Source: CALMEC01 sp964531025
Lineage (GTDB): Bacteria > Actinomycetota > Thermoleophilia > Miltoncostaeales > Miltoncostaeaceae
Direction: 5' to 3'
DNA: 64,000 nucleotides
Assembly (NCBI GenBank): GCA_964531025.1
Contig: CAZHDY010000001.1
Span: 1,612,001 to 1,676,000 of the forward strand
Position numbers and translations under genes: made by a program. Under the pieces are notes generated by a model that did not search any database, was not told where the DNA came from, and worked only from the letters and a program-made list of their open reading frames with translations. This document shows, in pieces, positions 9,116 through 17,289 of this stretch. Every line of letters begins with the position of its first letter. The first letter of the stretch is position 1.

Positions 9116-9246
9116 CTGTCAGCTCAGGTGCCAGGCACCTGAGCTGACAGCTGGCGATCTCGCTCACGAAAAACGTTCGAGAGCAGGAACTTTGTGCTCG
9201 TGTGATCTGCCGTGCATATGTTGAGTGCCTGGCACCAGCGTTGACA
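9116..9246. repeat. REP-like inverted repeat pair (TGTCA-N5-GGTGCCAGGCAC)
   Basis: The left copy is a perfect 35-nt palindrome: arms 9116-9132 and 9134-9150 around one central base. A second copy of TGTCA-N5-GGTGCCAGGCAC lies in inverted orientation at 9225-9246 (TGTCA spaced from the core by five bases in both copies; only the N5 differs). The pair sits between two minus-strand glycosyltransferase genes with about 75 nt of spacer. The head-to-head arrangement resembles REP/BIME elements mobilised by RAYT transposases. A factor-independent terminator for the upstream gene is another reading, but no T-tract follows. Confidence 0.7.
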
Positions 9247-9286
9247 CCGTGCGGCCGCTCAAGCTCCGAACAGGGCTGCGATCCTC

Positions 9287-10354
9287 TCATTCGACCGCCG
9301 CCCGGACGGCTCGCCACCCCTGCTCGCCCATCTCGGTGAGCGAGAACGTGGCCGCCTGTCTCGGCCCCGCCTCACGCAGACGATCGGCCGTCGTGGGCTC
9401 CAGGGCGGCGCGGATACCGTCCGCCAGCTGTGCCGGATAGGGGTCGACCAGGATGGCGGCGTCACCCGAGATCTCGGGAAGCGCGCCGCGGGTGGTCGCC
9501 ACCACCGGCGATCCACAGGCCATGGCCTCCACCACCGGCAGGCCGAAGCCCTCGTACAGGGACGGGTAACAGGTGACTGCGGCCGCGCTGTAGAGGTCGG
9601 CCAGCTGGTCGTCGCCCATCGGGCCCAGCCAGATGCCGCCGCTCGCCGCGATCAGCTCCTCACCCCGGTGCCCGGCGCGACCGACCACCGCCAGCCGCAG
9701 ATCACGATCGCCCACCAGGCGGATCGCCTCCGCGAGCGCCACCAGGTTCTTCCGCGGATGCACGTCCCCGACGTACAGGCAGTAGCGGTCGAGACCGTGC
9801 TGATCCCGCACCCGTTCGGCGGCCCCCTCACGCGGGTGGAACGACGGCGCGGGCACGTTCGAGACCACGTGCACCTTCTCGGGGTCGACGCCGAACGCGT
9901 CGATCAGATCCTCGCGACTGCGCTTCGAGACGGTGATGACCGAACCGGCCCGCCGCACCGACATCGGCACGAAGGTATTGAGGAGCAGCCGGACGCGGCG
10001 GCTGAACCACTCGGGCTGCAGTCGGAAGAGGACGTCATGGACCACCACGACCGAGGGGCACGGGCTCTTCAAGGGGCTGATGTAGCTGAACACCGCGGCA
10101 TCGGCGTCCACGGTCTCGAGGCTGCGGGGGATGTCCCGGAGGAGTCGTCGCACGTTGCCGGCCCCCACGGTCTCCATGTGGGGTCCGTCGCCGATCAGTG
10201 CTCGTGCCTCGTCATGTGTGATCAGGGCCGCAACGCTGTCGTCGTCGCCGGCGGTCGCCATGAGCGCCTGGACGAGCAGCGTGTGGAAGCGCGCGTTGCC
10301 GGCGTCGCCCGCCGAGGGCTGACCCACCATGTGGGCGTCGACGGCGGCGATCAC
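9287..10354 (-). CDS. GT4-type glycosyltransferase
   Basis: 355 aa, GT-B fold. The donor domain shows YCLYVGDVHPRKNLVALAEA and the E-x7-E motif in SLYEGFGLPVVEAMACG. The N-terminal domain starts MIAAVDAHMVGQPSAGDAG and carries a VVVVHDVLF strand typical of the family. GTG 10354 is preceded by a GAGGTGAG ribosome binding site. It is on the same strand as the two glycosyltransferases to its right and is separated from them by 64 nt. Confidence 0.87.
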   Translation of the reverse strand: MIAAVDAHMVGQPSAGDAGNARFHTLLVQALMATAGDDDSVAALITHDEARALIGDGPHMETVGAGNVRRLLRDIPRSLETVDADAAVFSYISPLKSPCPSVVVVHDVLFRLQPEWFSRRVRLLLNTFVPMSVRRAGSVITVSKRSREDLIDAFGVDPEKVHVVSNVPAPSFHPREGAAERVRDQHGLDRYCLYVGDVHPRKNLVALAEAIRLVGDRDLRLAVVGRAGHRGEELIAASGGIWLGPMGDDQLADLYSAAAVTCYPSLYEGFGLPVVEAMACGSPVVATTRGALPEISGDAAILVDPYPAQLADGIRAALEPTTADRLREAGPRQAATFSLTEMGEQGWRAVRAAVE

Positions 10355-10418
10355 AGACGCTCACCTCGACGGATGGATGTCCGGGGGGCGCTCGTCGGCG
10401 CGTCGTGGTGTGTGGTGG

Positions 10419-11510
10419 TCATTCAGATACCTCTCGGTAGACGTCCAGGGTCCTGCGGGCCACGTCGTCCCAGTCGAACAAGCGTGCATGATCTCGTGAT
10501 CGCTCGCCGCGGGCCGCCAGCGCCTCGCGATCGGCGAGGACATCTGTCAACGCTTCGGCGATGCCGGACGCCGTCGGGTCGTCCAGAGGGATGGCCGCGT
10601 CACCGCCGACCTCCACCAGGCTCGAGTTCTGGGCGACCAGGACCGGACATCCGTGCGCCATCGCCTCCGCCACCGGAAGGCCGAACCCCTCGTACGAGGA
10701 CGGGAACACCAACAGTGTCGCGCGGCGGTAGAGATCGGGGAGCGCGTCGCCGGCCAGAAATCCCGTCAGGGTGACATGATCGGTCGCGGCGGCCCGCACC
10801 TCATCGGCCTGTGATCCTCCCGATCCCACCAGCACGAGGTCGCACGGCGGCGGGTCCGACGGGGCATTCGCCCGGTACGCGGTGAATCCGGCGACGAGCT
10901 CCATGATCCGCTTGCGCGGCTCGAACTCACCCACCGCGAGGATGAACGGCTCCCGCGGCGCCATGGCGGGTGTGGCATCGGCCTCGACGCCGTTGGGGAT
11001 GACCTGGACGTGGTCCGCCGGCACGCGATAGAGGGCGATGAGGTCGTCCGCCGTGGCCTGCGACACCGCGACGATGCGCGCGGCGCGACGCGCCGTGAGC
11101 CGGGTGAAGATCCGCGCGTATCGGCGGAAGAACCCGGGAAAGGTCTCGGGCACACGCTCCCAGGCCAGATCGTGGACCGTCACCACGGTGGGGCACGCCG
11201 CCAGGGCGGGACCCCAGTTGAACGGTGCGTGGATCACCCGCGCCCGTCGCCGCAGGGCGATGAACGGGAGGGCGATGTGCGTCCAGACCAGGTCGAGCAC
11301 CAGGTTCCCGATGCGCGTGAGGCGTCCTCGGCGGGGGAGCGGCGGTGGGCCGCTCACGACGTGCAGTCGGATGTTGTCGGCACCGGCCCGGCCGATAGCG
11401 GCGATGAGGCCGTTGATGTAGGTGGCCGTCCCCGTGTGACGTCGACGCGCCATGCGCGCGTCGAGCACGACGGTGATCGGACCGCTCCTGCGACTCCCGC
11501 GGTCAGCCAC
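10419..11510 (-). CDS. GT4-type glycosyltransferase
   Basis: 363 aa from GTG 11510, beginning VADRGSRRSGPITVVLDARM. The frame remains open further upstream but runs antisense-like through the next gene. The GTG overlaps the upstream stop by 8 nt (GTGGCTGA), which fits translational coupling. Motifs are FILAVGEFEPRKRIMELV and the E-x7-E in SSYEGFGLPVAEAMAHG. The family is strongly alpha-mannosyl/glucosyltransferase-like, but the specificity is unknown. Confidence 0.85.
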   Translation of the reverse strand: MADRGSRRSGPITVVLDARMARRRHTGTATYINGLIAAIGRAGADNIRLHVVSGPPPLPRRGRLTRIGNLVLDLVWTHIALPFIALRRRARVIHAPFNWGPALAACPTVVTVHDLAWERVPETFPGFFRRYARIFTRLTARRAARIVAVSQATADDLIALYRVPADHVQVIPNGVEADATPAMAPREPFILAVGEFEPRKRIMELVAGFTAYRANAPSDPPPCDLVLVGSGGSQADEVRAAATDHVTLTGFLAGDALPDLYRRATLLVFPSSYEGFGLPVAEAMAHGCPVLVAQNSSLVEVGGDAAIPLDDPTASGIAEALTDVLADREALAARGERSRDHARLFDWDDVARRTLDVYREVSE

Positions 11511-12576
11511 GCCGTGCCTCGTCCCAGACCATGACGGTCTCGCGCGCCGTTCGGTCCCAGTCGAAGGTGGCGGCGTGCCGGTGCCCGCGTTCGGCCATCT
11601 CCTCGCGGCGTTCGCCCTGCCCCCGCAGTTCGTGGATGGCGTCGGCCCAGGCGGTCGGATCGTCCAGTGGCAGGTAGACGGCGGCGTCGCCTCCGGCCTC
11701 ACGCAATGCCGGGATGTCGGCCGCGAGGGCCGGGGTGCCGGCCAGGAGCGATTCGAGCACCGGGAATCCGAACCCCTCCATTGTGGACGGTGTGGCCGTG
11801 GCGAGGGCGTCGCGGCGGAGCGCCGCCAGGTACGACGGCTCCACGTATCCCAGCCAATGGATGCGCGATGCGGCGCCCACTCGCTCCGCATGTCGCTCGA
11901 GCCGGTCGCGCCGTCGACGGCTCCACGGGCCCGTCATGACGAGGTCCACTCCGTGCACCGCGGCGAAGGCGTCGATGATGAGCCGCGGGTTCTTGTGTGG
12001 CTCGATGCTGTTCGAGTACAGCACGTACGGCGTCTTCGGCGTCACACCCGCTGGGGTGTGCACGGGCGGCGGCCCCAGATGGATCACGTGCACACGGCTT
12101 TCCGGGATGCCCAGTTGCGCGGCCAGGTCATCGCGCACGGCGTGGCTGATCGTGATGATGTGCTCGGCGCGGGTCAGGCGTTGCAGGTATGTGCCGTACG
12201 CGAAGCGGTGCAGCGGATTCCGTATGGGGCGGTGCAGCGGGATGAGGTCGTAGCAGGTGATCACCGTCGGCACGATGTGCGGATCCGGCGTCAGCTCGGG
12301 CTGCGTGGCGTGGAAGAGCTCCGGCGGATCGGCCAGAAGCGCGTCGTGCAGCTTCATCGACGGCCAGGGATCCGGGATCCGGTGGGTGGGCCACTTCGGC
12401 CAGCGGAAGTCGCGGCGACCGAACTCGGGCGGGATCTCCTGCCCGGGCAGGGTGAGGAGTGTCGGGCGGCGCTGGTGTGCCAGGTGCTCGACGAGGTGGC
12501 GGAGTGCCGTGCCGATGCCGCGTTGGCCGTGTCCCCGGGCGAGAGGGGTCGCGTCGAGGAGCACGGGGACGGGCAT
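11503..12576 (-). CDS. GT4-type glycosyltransferase
   Basis: 357 aa. It begins MPVPVLLDATPLARGHGQRG and has the donor-domain motifs YVLYSNSIEPHKNPRLII and STMEGFGFPVLESLLAG (E-x7-E). It is the first gene of a minus-strand glycosyltransferase run. A TAAGAT -10 box (12583-12588 on the minus strand) ends 6 nt before the ATG and there is no ribosome binding site, so the transcript is probably leaderless. It is divergent from purD. Confidence 0.86.
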   Translation of the reverse strand: MPVPVLLDATPLARGHGQRGIGTALRHLVEHLAHQRRPTLLTLPGQEIPPEFGRRDFRWPKWPTHRIPDPWPSMKLHDALLADPPELFHATQPELTPDPHIVPTVITCYDLIPLHRPIRNPLHRFAYGTYLQRLTRAEHIITISHAVRDDLAAQLGIPESRVHVIHLGPPPVHTPAGVTPKTPYVLYSNSIEPHKNPRLIIDAFAAVHGVDLVMTGPWSRRRRDRLERHAERVGAASRIHWLGYVEPSYLAALRRDALATATPSTMEGFGFPVLESLLAGTPALAADIPALREAGGDAAVYLPLDDPTAWADAIHELRGQGERREEMAERGHRHAATFDWDRTARETVMVWDEARRG

Positions 12577-12582
12577 CGGGTC

Positions 12583-12588
12583 ATCTTA
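12583..12588 (-). promoter_or_regulatory. -10 box TAAGAT for the glycosyltransferase operon
   Basis: TAAGAT on the minus strand lies 6 nt before ATG 12576 with no ribosome binding site between, the arrangement expected for a leaderless actinobacterial promoter. No convincing -35 hexamer was found. Confidence 0.5.
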
Positions 12589-12703
12589 GTGTCCTGTTCG
12601 CCCGTGTCCCGGCACGGTCGGTCGTCGCGAAAGCCTCTCGCCTGACCGAATGACACCCGTCCACGGGGGTGAACGCACACCCTCCCGGGCTCGCGTCGCT
12701 CGC

Positions 12704-12709
12704 TAGGGT
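12704..12709 (+). promoter_or_regulatory. -10 box TAGGGT for purD
   Basis: TAGGGT fits the TANNNT pattern and lies 9 nt upstream of the purD ATG with no Shine-Dalgarno sequence, so purD-purB is probably read from a leaderless transcript. No clear -35 is visible. Confidence 0.5.
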
Positions 12710-12718
12710 TCGCACCCC

Positions 12719-13972
12719 ATGGCAACCGTTCTCATCATCGGAAGTGGCGGCCGCGAGCATGCGCTCGTCCTGGCCGCGCAACGCGGCGGGCACCGTGTGC
12801 TGTGCGCCCCGGGCAACGCGGGCATCGCACGTGACGCCGAGGTCCACGACATCTCGGCGACCGACGCCCCCGCGCTTATCGGACTCGCCCAGGCCAACGA
12901 CGTCGACCTGGCTGTCGTCGGTCCTGAGGCACCGCTTGTGGCCGGTGTGGCCGAGGCACTGCGTGACGCGGGCATCACCACCTTCGGTCCCGGCCGTAAG
13001 GCCGCCCGGCTGGAGGGCAGCAAGGCGTTCGCCAAGGACGTCATGAGCGCCGCCGGCGTCCCCACCGCCGCCTACGAGACCGTCGAGTCCGTGGATTCAG
13101 GTATGGCCGCCGTGCAGCGCTTCGGTTTGCCCATCGCCATCAAGGCGGACGGCCTCGCCGCCGGCAAGGGCGTGGTCGTCGCCCAGACCGAGGACGAGGC
13201 ACGCGAGGCGCTCGCCGCCTGTTTCGAGGACCGCGTCTTTGGCGACGCCGGCAGCCAAGTGGTTGTGGAGGAGGGGCTCACCGGCCCCGAGGTGTCGCTG
13301 CTCGCTATCTGCGACGGGACGCGCGCCGTGCGCTTTCCCGCCGCCCGCGACTACAAGCCGATCGGTGAGGGCAACACGGGCCCCAACACCGGCGGCATGG
13401 GATCCATCTCGCCGCCCGCCGATGTGTCGGACGCGCTCGCGGACGAACTCCTGGACACCATCCACCGCCCGGTGCTTGCCGAGATGAACCGCCGCGGCAT
13501 CCCGTTCTCCGGGGTGCTCTACGCCGGTCTCATGATCACGCCGGACGGCGCGAAGGTCATCGAGTTCAACGTCCGCTTTGGTGACCCCGAGACCCAGTGC
13601 ATCCTGCCGCGCCTCGACGAGGATGTGGTCGCAGTGCTCACCTCGGCCGCCCGCGGCCAGCTGGAGGAGCGGCCCCTAGTCCTCTCCGACGATCCGTGTG
13701 TCGCCGTGATCCTCGCTGCCGCCGGCTACCCCGGTACGCCGCGTTCGGGCGACGTCATCACCGGCCTCGACGAGGCCACCGCCGCGGGATGCCAGGTGCT
13801 CCATGCCGGAACCGCTGCAGGTGATGGCGGCGCCATCGTCACCTCCGGCGGACGCGTGCTGGCCGTGGCAGCCCGCGGCACCGACCTGGACGCCGCGCGG
13901 ACGCTCGCCTACCGGGGGGCCGACCTCATCAACTTCGACGGGCGCCAGATGCGTCGGGACATCGGATCATGA
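12719..13972 (+). CDS. purD: Phosphoribosylamine-glycine ligase
   Basis: 417 aa, normal length for GAR synthetase. It joins glycine to 5-phosphoribosylamine using ATP, the second step of IMP synthesis. The N-terminal motif VLIIGSGGREHALVLA, the ATP-grasp segment IKADGLAAGKGVVVA, and the GNTGPNTGGMG and FNVRFGDPETQ motifs are all intact. The stop overlaps the purB ATG (ATGA). purD-purB lies about 5 kb from the rest of the purine genes, which is the odd feature here. Confidence 0.97.
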   Translation: MATVLIIGSGGREHALVLAAQRGGHRVLCAPGNAGIARDAEVHDISATDAPALIGLAQANDVDLAVVGPEAPLVAGVAEALRDAGITTFGPGRKAARLEGSKAFAKDVMSAAGVPTAAYETVESVDSGMAAVQRFGLPIAIKADGLAAGKGVVVAQTEDEAREALAACFEDRVFGDAGSQVVVEEGLTGPEVSLLAICDGTRAVRFPAARDYKPIGEGNTGPNTGGMGSISPPADVSDALADELLDTIHRPVLAEMNRRGIPFSGVLYAGLMITPDGAKVIEFNVRFGDPETQCILPRLDEDVVAVLTSAARGQLEERPLVLSDDPCVAVILAAAGYPGTPRSGDVITGLDEATAAGCQVLHAGTAAGDGGAIVTSGGRVLAVAARGTDLDAARTLAYRGADLINFDGRQMRRDIGS

Positions 13973-15555
13973 TCGAGAGATACGCACGGCCGGAGATGGC
14001 CGGACTGTGGACGGAACACGCGAAGCTGCAGCGCTGGCTGGACGTCGAGCTGGCGGTGTGCCGCGCGTGGGCGCGGCGCGGGGTCATCCCCGAGGACGAT
14101 CTTCGTCAGATCGAGGAGAAGGCCGCGTTCACCGTCGAGCGCACGCAGGAGATCGAGAAGACCACCAACCACGACGTGGTCGCCTTCCTCACCAACGTCA
14201 ACGAGAACATCGGGCCGGCGTCGCGGTGGGTGCACTACGGCATGACCTCCAGCGACGTGCTCGACACCGGCATGGGCATCGCCATCCGCATGGCCGGCGA
14301 GATCCTCCTTCGCGAGCAGCACGCTCTCACCGAGACCCTCTCCGCCAAGGCGCGTGAGTACGCCGACACGTCGTGTGTGGGGCGGACCCACGGCATCCAC
14401 GCCGAGCCCACCACCTTCGGGCTGAAGCTGGCCGGGTTCGCCGCCGAGAGCGCCCGCAACGAGGAGCGCCTCGCCCGAGCCGTCGAGCAGGCCTCCGTGG
14501 GCAAGCTGTCCGGCGCCGTCGGCACCTACGCCATGCTCGACCCCGACATCGAGGCCGAGGTCATGGCTGAACTGGAGCTCACCGGAGAACCGTTCGGCAC
14601 CCAGGTCGTCGCACGCGACCGCCACGCCGAGCTCTTCACCGCTTTCGCCCTCTGCGCGGCGGGCATCGAGCGTCTGGCCGTCGAGCTCCGTCACCTGCAG
14701 CGCACCGAGCTGCGCGAGGCGGAGGAGGCGTTCCGCAAGGGGCAGAAGGGCTCCAGCGCGATGCCGCACAAGCGCAACCCGATCACGGCCGAGCGCCTCA
14801 GCGGCCTCGCCCGCGTCATCCGCGCCAACGCCGTCGCCGCCCTCGAGAACGTCGCCCTGTGGCACGAGCGCGACATCAGCCACTCCAGCGTCGAGCGGGT
14901 CATCCTTCCCGACTCCACCACGCTCCTCGACTACATGCTCGTCACCACCCGCAAGCTGGTCGACGGCCTGGTGGTGTCGCCCGAGCGCATGCAGGCGGTC
15001 CTCGATTCGTCGCACGGATTGGTCTACAGCCAGCGCGTGCTGTTGGGTCTCATCGAGCGCGGGCTCACCCGCGAGGAGGCCTACGCCGCCGTACAGCGCA
15101 ATGCCATGCGCGCATGGGACGAGAGCCGTCCGCTTCGCGAGCTCCTCACGGCCGACGACGAGGTGAGTCAGGTCATCAGCGAAGAAGCGCTCAACGAGCT
15201 CATGAACCCCGCGTGGTACACCCGTCACGCGGACCGCATGCTGGAGGAGCGTCTGCCCGTACCCGGCCCCGCACGGCCGGATACGTCGGCCCCGGTGATC
15301 CCACGCACCGACACCGTGCTCCGCGAGGCCATCCTGGATGCTCTCCGCGCTGCCGGCGAGCCTATTCGTGAGGCCTCGCTGTTCGAGCGGGCCGCCGCTG
15401 AAGCGGGGTCGGACCCGACGCCGGAGCACTTCCTCGACACCGCGGCGCACCTGGCGGCCGAGGGCCGGCTGGCTGTGGCGATCGAGCGTGAGGAGACCGG
15501 GCGTCGTGACCCGGCGCCCTTCTCGGCGCGCTACTACCGCCTGATCGCGGGGTAG
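13969..15555 (+). CDS. purB: Adenylosuccinate lyase with C-terminal extension
   Basis: 528 aa, about 95 longer than the usual ~430. It cleaves SAICAR to AICAR and adenylosuccinate to AMP, both with loss of fumarate. The lyase core is intact: HYGMTSSDVLDT, GRTHGIHAEPTTFG and the signature GSSAMPHKRNP. After about residue 440 comes a separate charged helical segment (TVLREAILDALRAAGEPIRE through EGRLAVAIER) that looks like a small winged-helix domain, joined by a proline-rich linker. The gene is coupled to purD by an ATGA overlap and is followed by a hairpin at 15563-15584. Confidence 0.95.
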   Translation: MIERYARPEMAGLWTEHAKLQRWLDVELAVCRAWARRGVIPEDDLRQIEEKAAFTVERTQEIEKTTNHDVVAFLTNVNENIGPASRWVHYGMTSSDVLDTGMGIAIRMAGEILLREQHALTETLSAKAREYADTSCVGRTHGIHAEPTTFGLKLAGFAAESARNEERLARAVEQASVGKLSGAVGTYAMLDPDIEAEVMAELELTGEPFGTQVVARDRHAELFTAFALCAAGIERLAVELRHLQRTELREAEEAFRKGQKGSSAMPHKRNPITAERLSGLARVIRANAVAALENVALWHERDISHSSVERVILPDSTTLLDYMLVTTRKLVDGLVVSPERMQAVLDSSHGLVYSQRVLLGLIERGLTREEAYAAVQRNAMRAWDESRPLRELLTADDEVSQVISEEALNELMNPAWYTRHADRMLEERLPVPGPARPDTSAPVIPRTDTVLREAILDALRAAGEPIREASLFERAAAEAGSDPTPEHFLDTAAHLAAEGRLAVAIEREETGRRDPAPFSARYYRLIAG

Positions 15556-15562
15556 CCGGCGA

Positions 15563-15584
15563 GCCCTTCCCGATCGGGTAGGGC
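15563..15584 (+). terminator. Hairpin after purB, possible terminator
   Basis: GCCCTTCCCG and CGGGTAGGGC pair as a 10-bp stem with one mismatch and a 2-nt loop, starting 7 nt after the purB stop. No T-run follows, as is common in GC-rich actinobacterial terminators. The remaining ~290 nt before the next gene hold no coding signal that I trust. Confidence 0.45.
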
Positions 15585-15833
15585 GCCGACGATTCTGTGG
15601 CTGGTGCCGGCCAGCACCCACTGTCATGGGCATCAACGAGACGTCAGACGACGTCCTCGTTCATGCACGACCACGCTCTTGACGCCCAACGGCTCTTGTG
15701 GCACCATGCCGTTCCCCTGACGAGCGGTCCCGTCTCAGACCCACCACCGACCAGGTGGATCGTGTCGAGATGACGAGGGCTCAGGAAGGCTCCACCACCG
15801 CTCAGACATAGGCACTCGCTGTCACCGGTCACA

Positions 15834-15850
15834 CAGTCCCGACGGGACTG
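15834..15850. promoter_or_regulatory. Palindrome CAGTCCC-GAC-GGGACTG
   Basis: A perfect 7-bp inverted repeat with a 3-nt centre, ending 17 nt before the AGGAG of the small gene at 15878. It could be an operator or a 5'-leader hairpin; no promoter elements allow a choice. Confidence 0.4.
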
Positions 15851-15877
15851 GTGCGTCCAGCGACGACAGGAGATGCC

Positions 15878-16150
15878 ATGGGAGCACACACGAGCGGTAA
15901 CGGGGCCTCTGACGAGGCGATGCGCCGGGAGTACATCCAGCGGCTGCGGGCGGCGGTGCGCGACCGTCGCGAGGAGCTGGTCATCGGCGCGGTGCTGCGC
16001 GGCCACCGCGACGTGGAGGCCATCAGCTGGAGGACGGGCCTCCAGGCGGCCCAGGTGCGGCGTCTGATGCGCGACCTGGTGCGTCGCCACCGGGCCGACA
16101 GCCTGGAGGAGGCCGTCCGGGCCGAGATGGCCACCCGGCTGCGGGAGTAG
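15878..16150 (+). CDS. Small helical protein of unknown function
   Basis: 90 aa starting at ATG 15878, with AGGAG (15868-15872) 5 nt upstream. The sequence is arginine-rich and almost entirely helical. The segment VIGAVLRGHRDVEAISWRTG followed by LQAAQVRRLMRDLVRRH has the spacing of a helix-turn-helix, so DNA binding is possible. I do not recognise a family. A perfect palindrome lies just upstream. Confidence 0.6.
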   Translation: MGAHTSGNGASDEAMRREYIQRLRAAVRDRREELVIGAVLRGHRDVEAISWRTGLQAAQVRRLMRDLVRRHRADSLEEAVRAEMATRLRE

Positions 16151-16272
16151 CCGGAGGGGAGGGGCGGTGGGGCCGCGCGACCCGTCGATGGCGGATGCCG
16201 GAAAGCAGTCGGTCCGACACGTTGGTTGGTGAGAGGATGCGCGTCCGAGTCGCGTAGCCGGGGCAGTAGGAG

Positions 16273-17220
16273 GTGGTGGGAACGTCGCACACAGAACAAC
16301 CACGGAACTATCGGTTGCTTGTCGATCCCATTCAGCGGGTCCAGTACGTGCAACTGACGTCGGCGCTCGTCGATCAAGCGATCGCCGCTGGTGTGGATGA
16401 CATCGTCTTTCTCGACAAGTCCGCGCGCCCGATCTCGTGGTTCGTCCGCGAACTCTGGGATCTCCTCATCCTCGGTCACGAGGAGCCCTCGCCACCATGG
16501 CACCGGTTCATCAATCTGGATCGTCAGATGTGGCGCGACCAGACCGGTGGTGCGGAGGAGGGAAGCGGTGTCGGCGTAGCCCTCGACACCGATGCCCTTC
16601 GTCAGGACGCGGCTGATCTGCGTGAGGCCTTCCGCGTGCGCCTCGATCGCCCGGAACGGCAGGAGACGTTCTTCACCGGTCGCACCGTGATGGTGGTGGA
16701 CGAGGTCCGGGTGAGTGGCGACACGCTGACGATCGCACGGAGCTTTCTCGAAGCTGCGTTCCCGGATGCCGGGGAAATCCTGACCGCACACTGGATGACA
16801 CCGCGCGTCACCACCGGTCGGGGAGGGGTTCGGTACAACTCGAACCTTCCGATCTGGTACTCCGATCAGACCTCCCATGGTCGTGGCGTCGGTGACCGCG
16901 ACATCCATGTCAGCGCGCGTTCCGCCCATGCCCGGACGCGAGCGGGGAAGCGGTTCTTCAGTACACGCCCGGACAAGGACGACCAGCGAAGTGCCGATCT
17001 GCGCAACGACATCCGGTTGATCTCCTCCGCGATCCGTACCGGGGACCAACCCCTTCGTCTCAACGCACAGATACCGGACGAGGTTTACGAGCGCAGGCTC
17101 GAGGCTCAGACCGCGATCAACGGCGGGCTCGGTCCCCGCGAGATCACCGCGTTCCTGTCACGAGCCGCCCGGCAGCCGGAGCGGTTTGCCGATCTCTGGA
17201 GGCAGGCTCGCCAGGGGTAA
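16273..17220 (+). CDS. Phosphoribosyltransferase-like protein
   Basis: About 315 aa, no close family recognised. The segment RTVMVVDEVRVSGDTLTIAR resembles the PRPP-binding loop of type I phosphoribosyltransferases (acidic pair, then a small-residue turn ending in Thr), preceded by an FLDKSARPISWFVREL strand-helix that also fits this fold. The Asp-Asp pair of typical enzymes is Asp-Glu here. The C-terminal third is helical and positively charged. GTG 16273 is taken as start, but it lies inside the AGGAGG purine run, so the true start could be a little downstream. It is convergent with the CAP-protein gene. Confidence 0.7.
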   Translation: MVGTSHTEQPRNYRLLVDPIQRVQYVQLTSALVDQAIAAGVDDIVFLDKSARPISWFVRELWDLLILGHEEPSPPWHRFINLDRQMWRDQTGGAEEGSGVGVALDTDALRQDAADLREAFRVRLDRPERQETFFTGRTVMVVDEVRVSGDTLTIARSFLEAAFPDAGEILTAHWMTPRVTTGRGGVRYNSNLPIWYSDQTSHGRGVGDRDIHVSARSAHARTRAGKRFFSTRPDKDDQRSADLRNDIRLISSAIRTGDQPLRLNAQIPDEVYERRLEAQTAINGGLGPREITAFLSRAARQPERFADLWRQARQG

Positions 17221-17289
17221 GGCTCTATGGCGAGACCTGTCGTGCCGGGCGGTTCTCAGCCGAGAGTTGGGCGGGCTACCGTGCGTCCG

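Noticed and set aside
15644..16303. Minus-strand open frame across the purB-16273 gap
   Set aside because: It covers a better-supported small plus-strand gene with AGGAG and has no family features.
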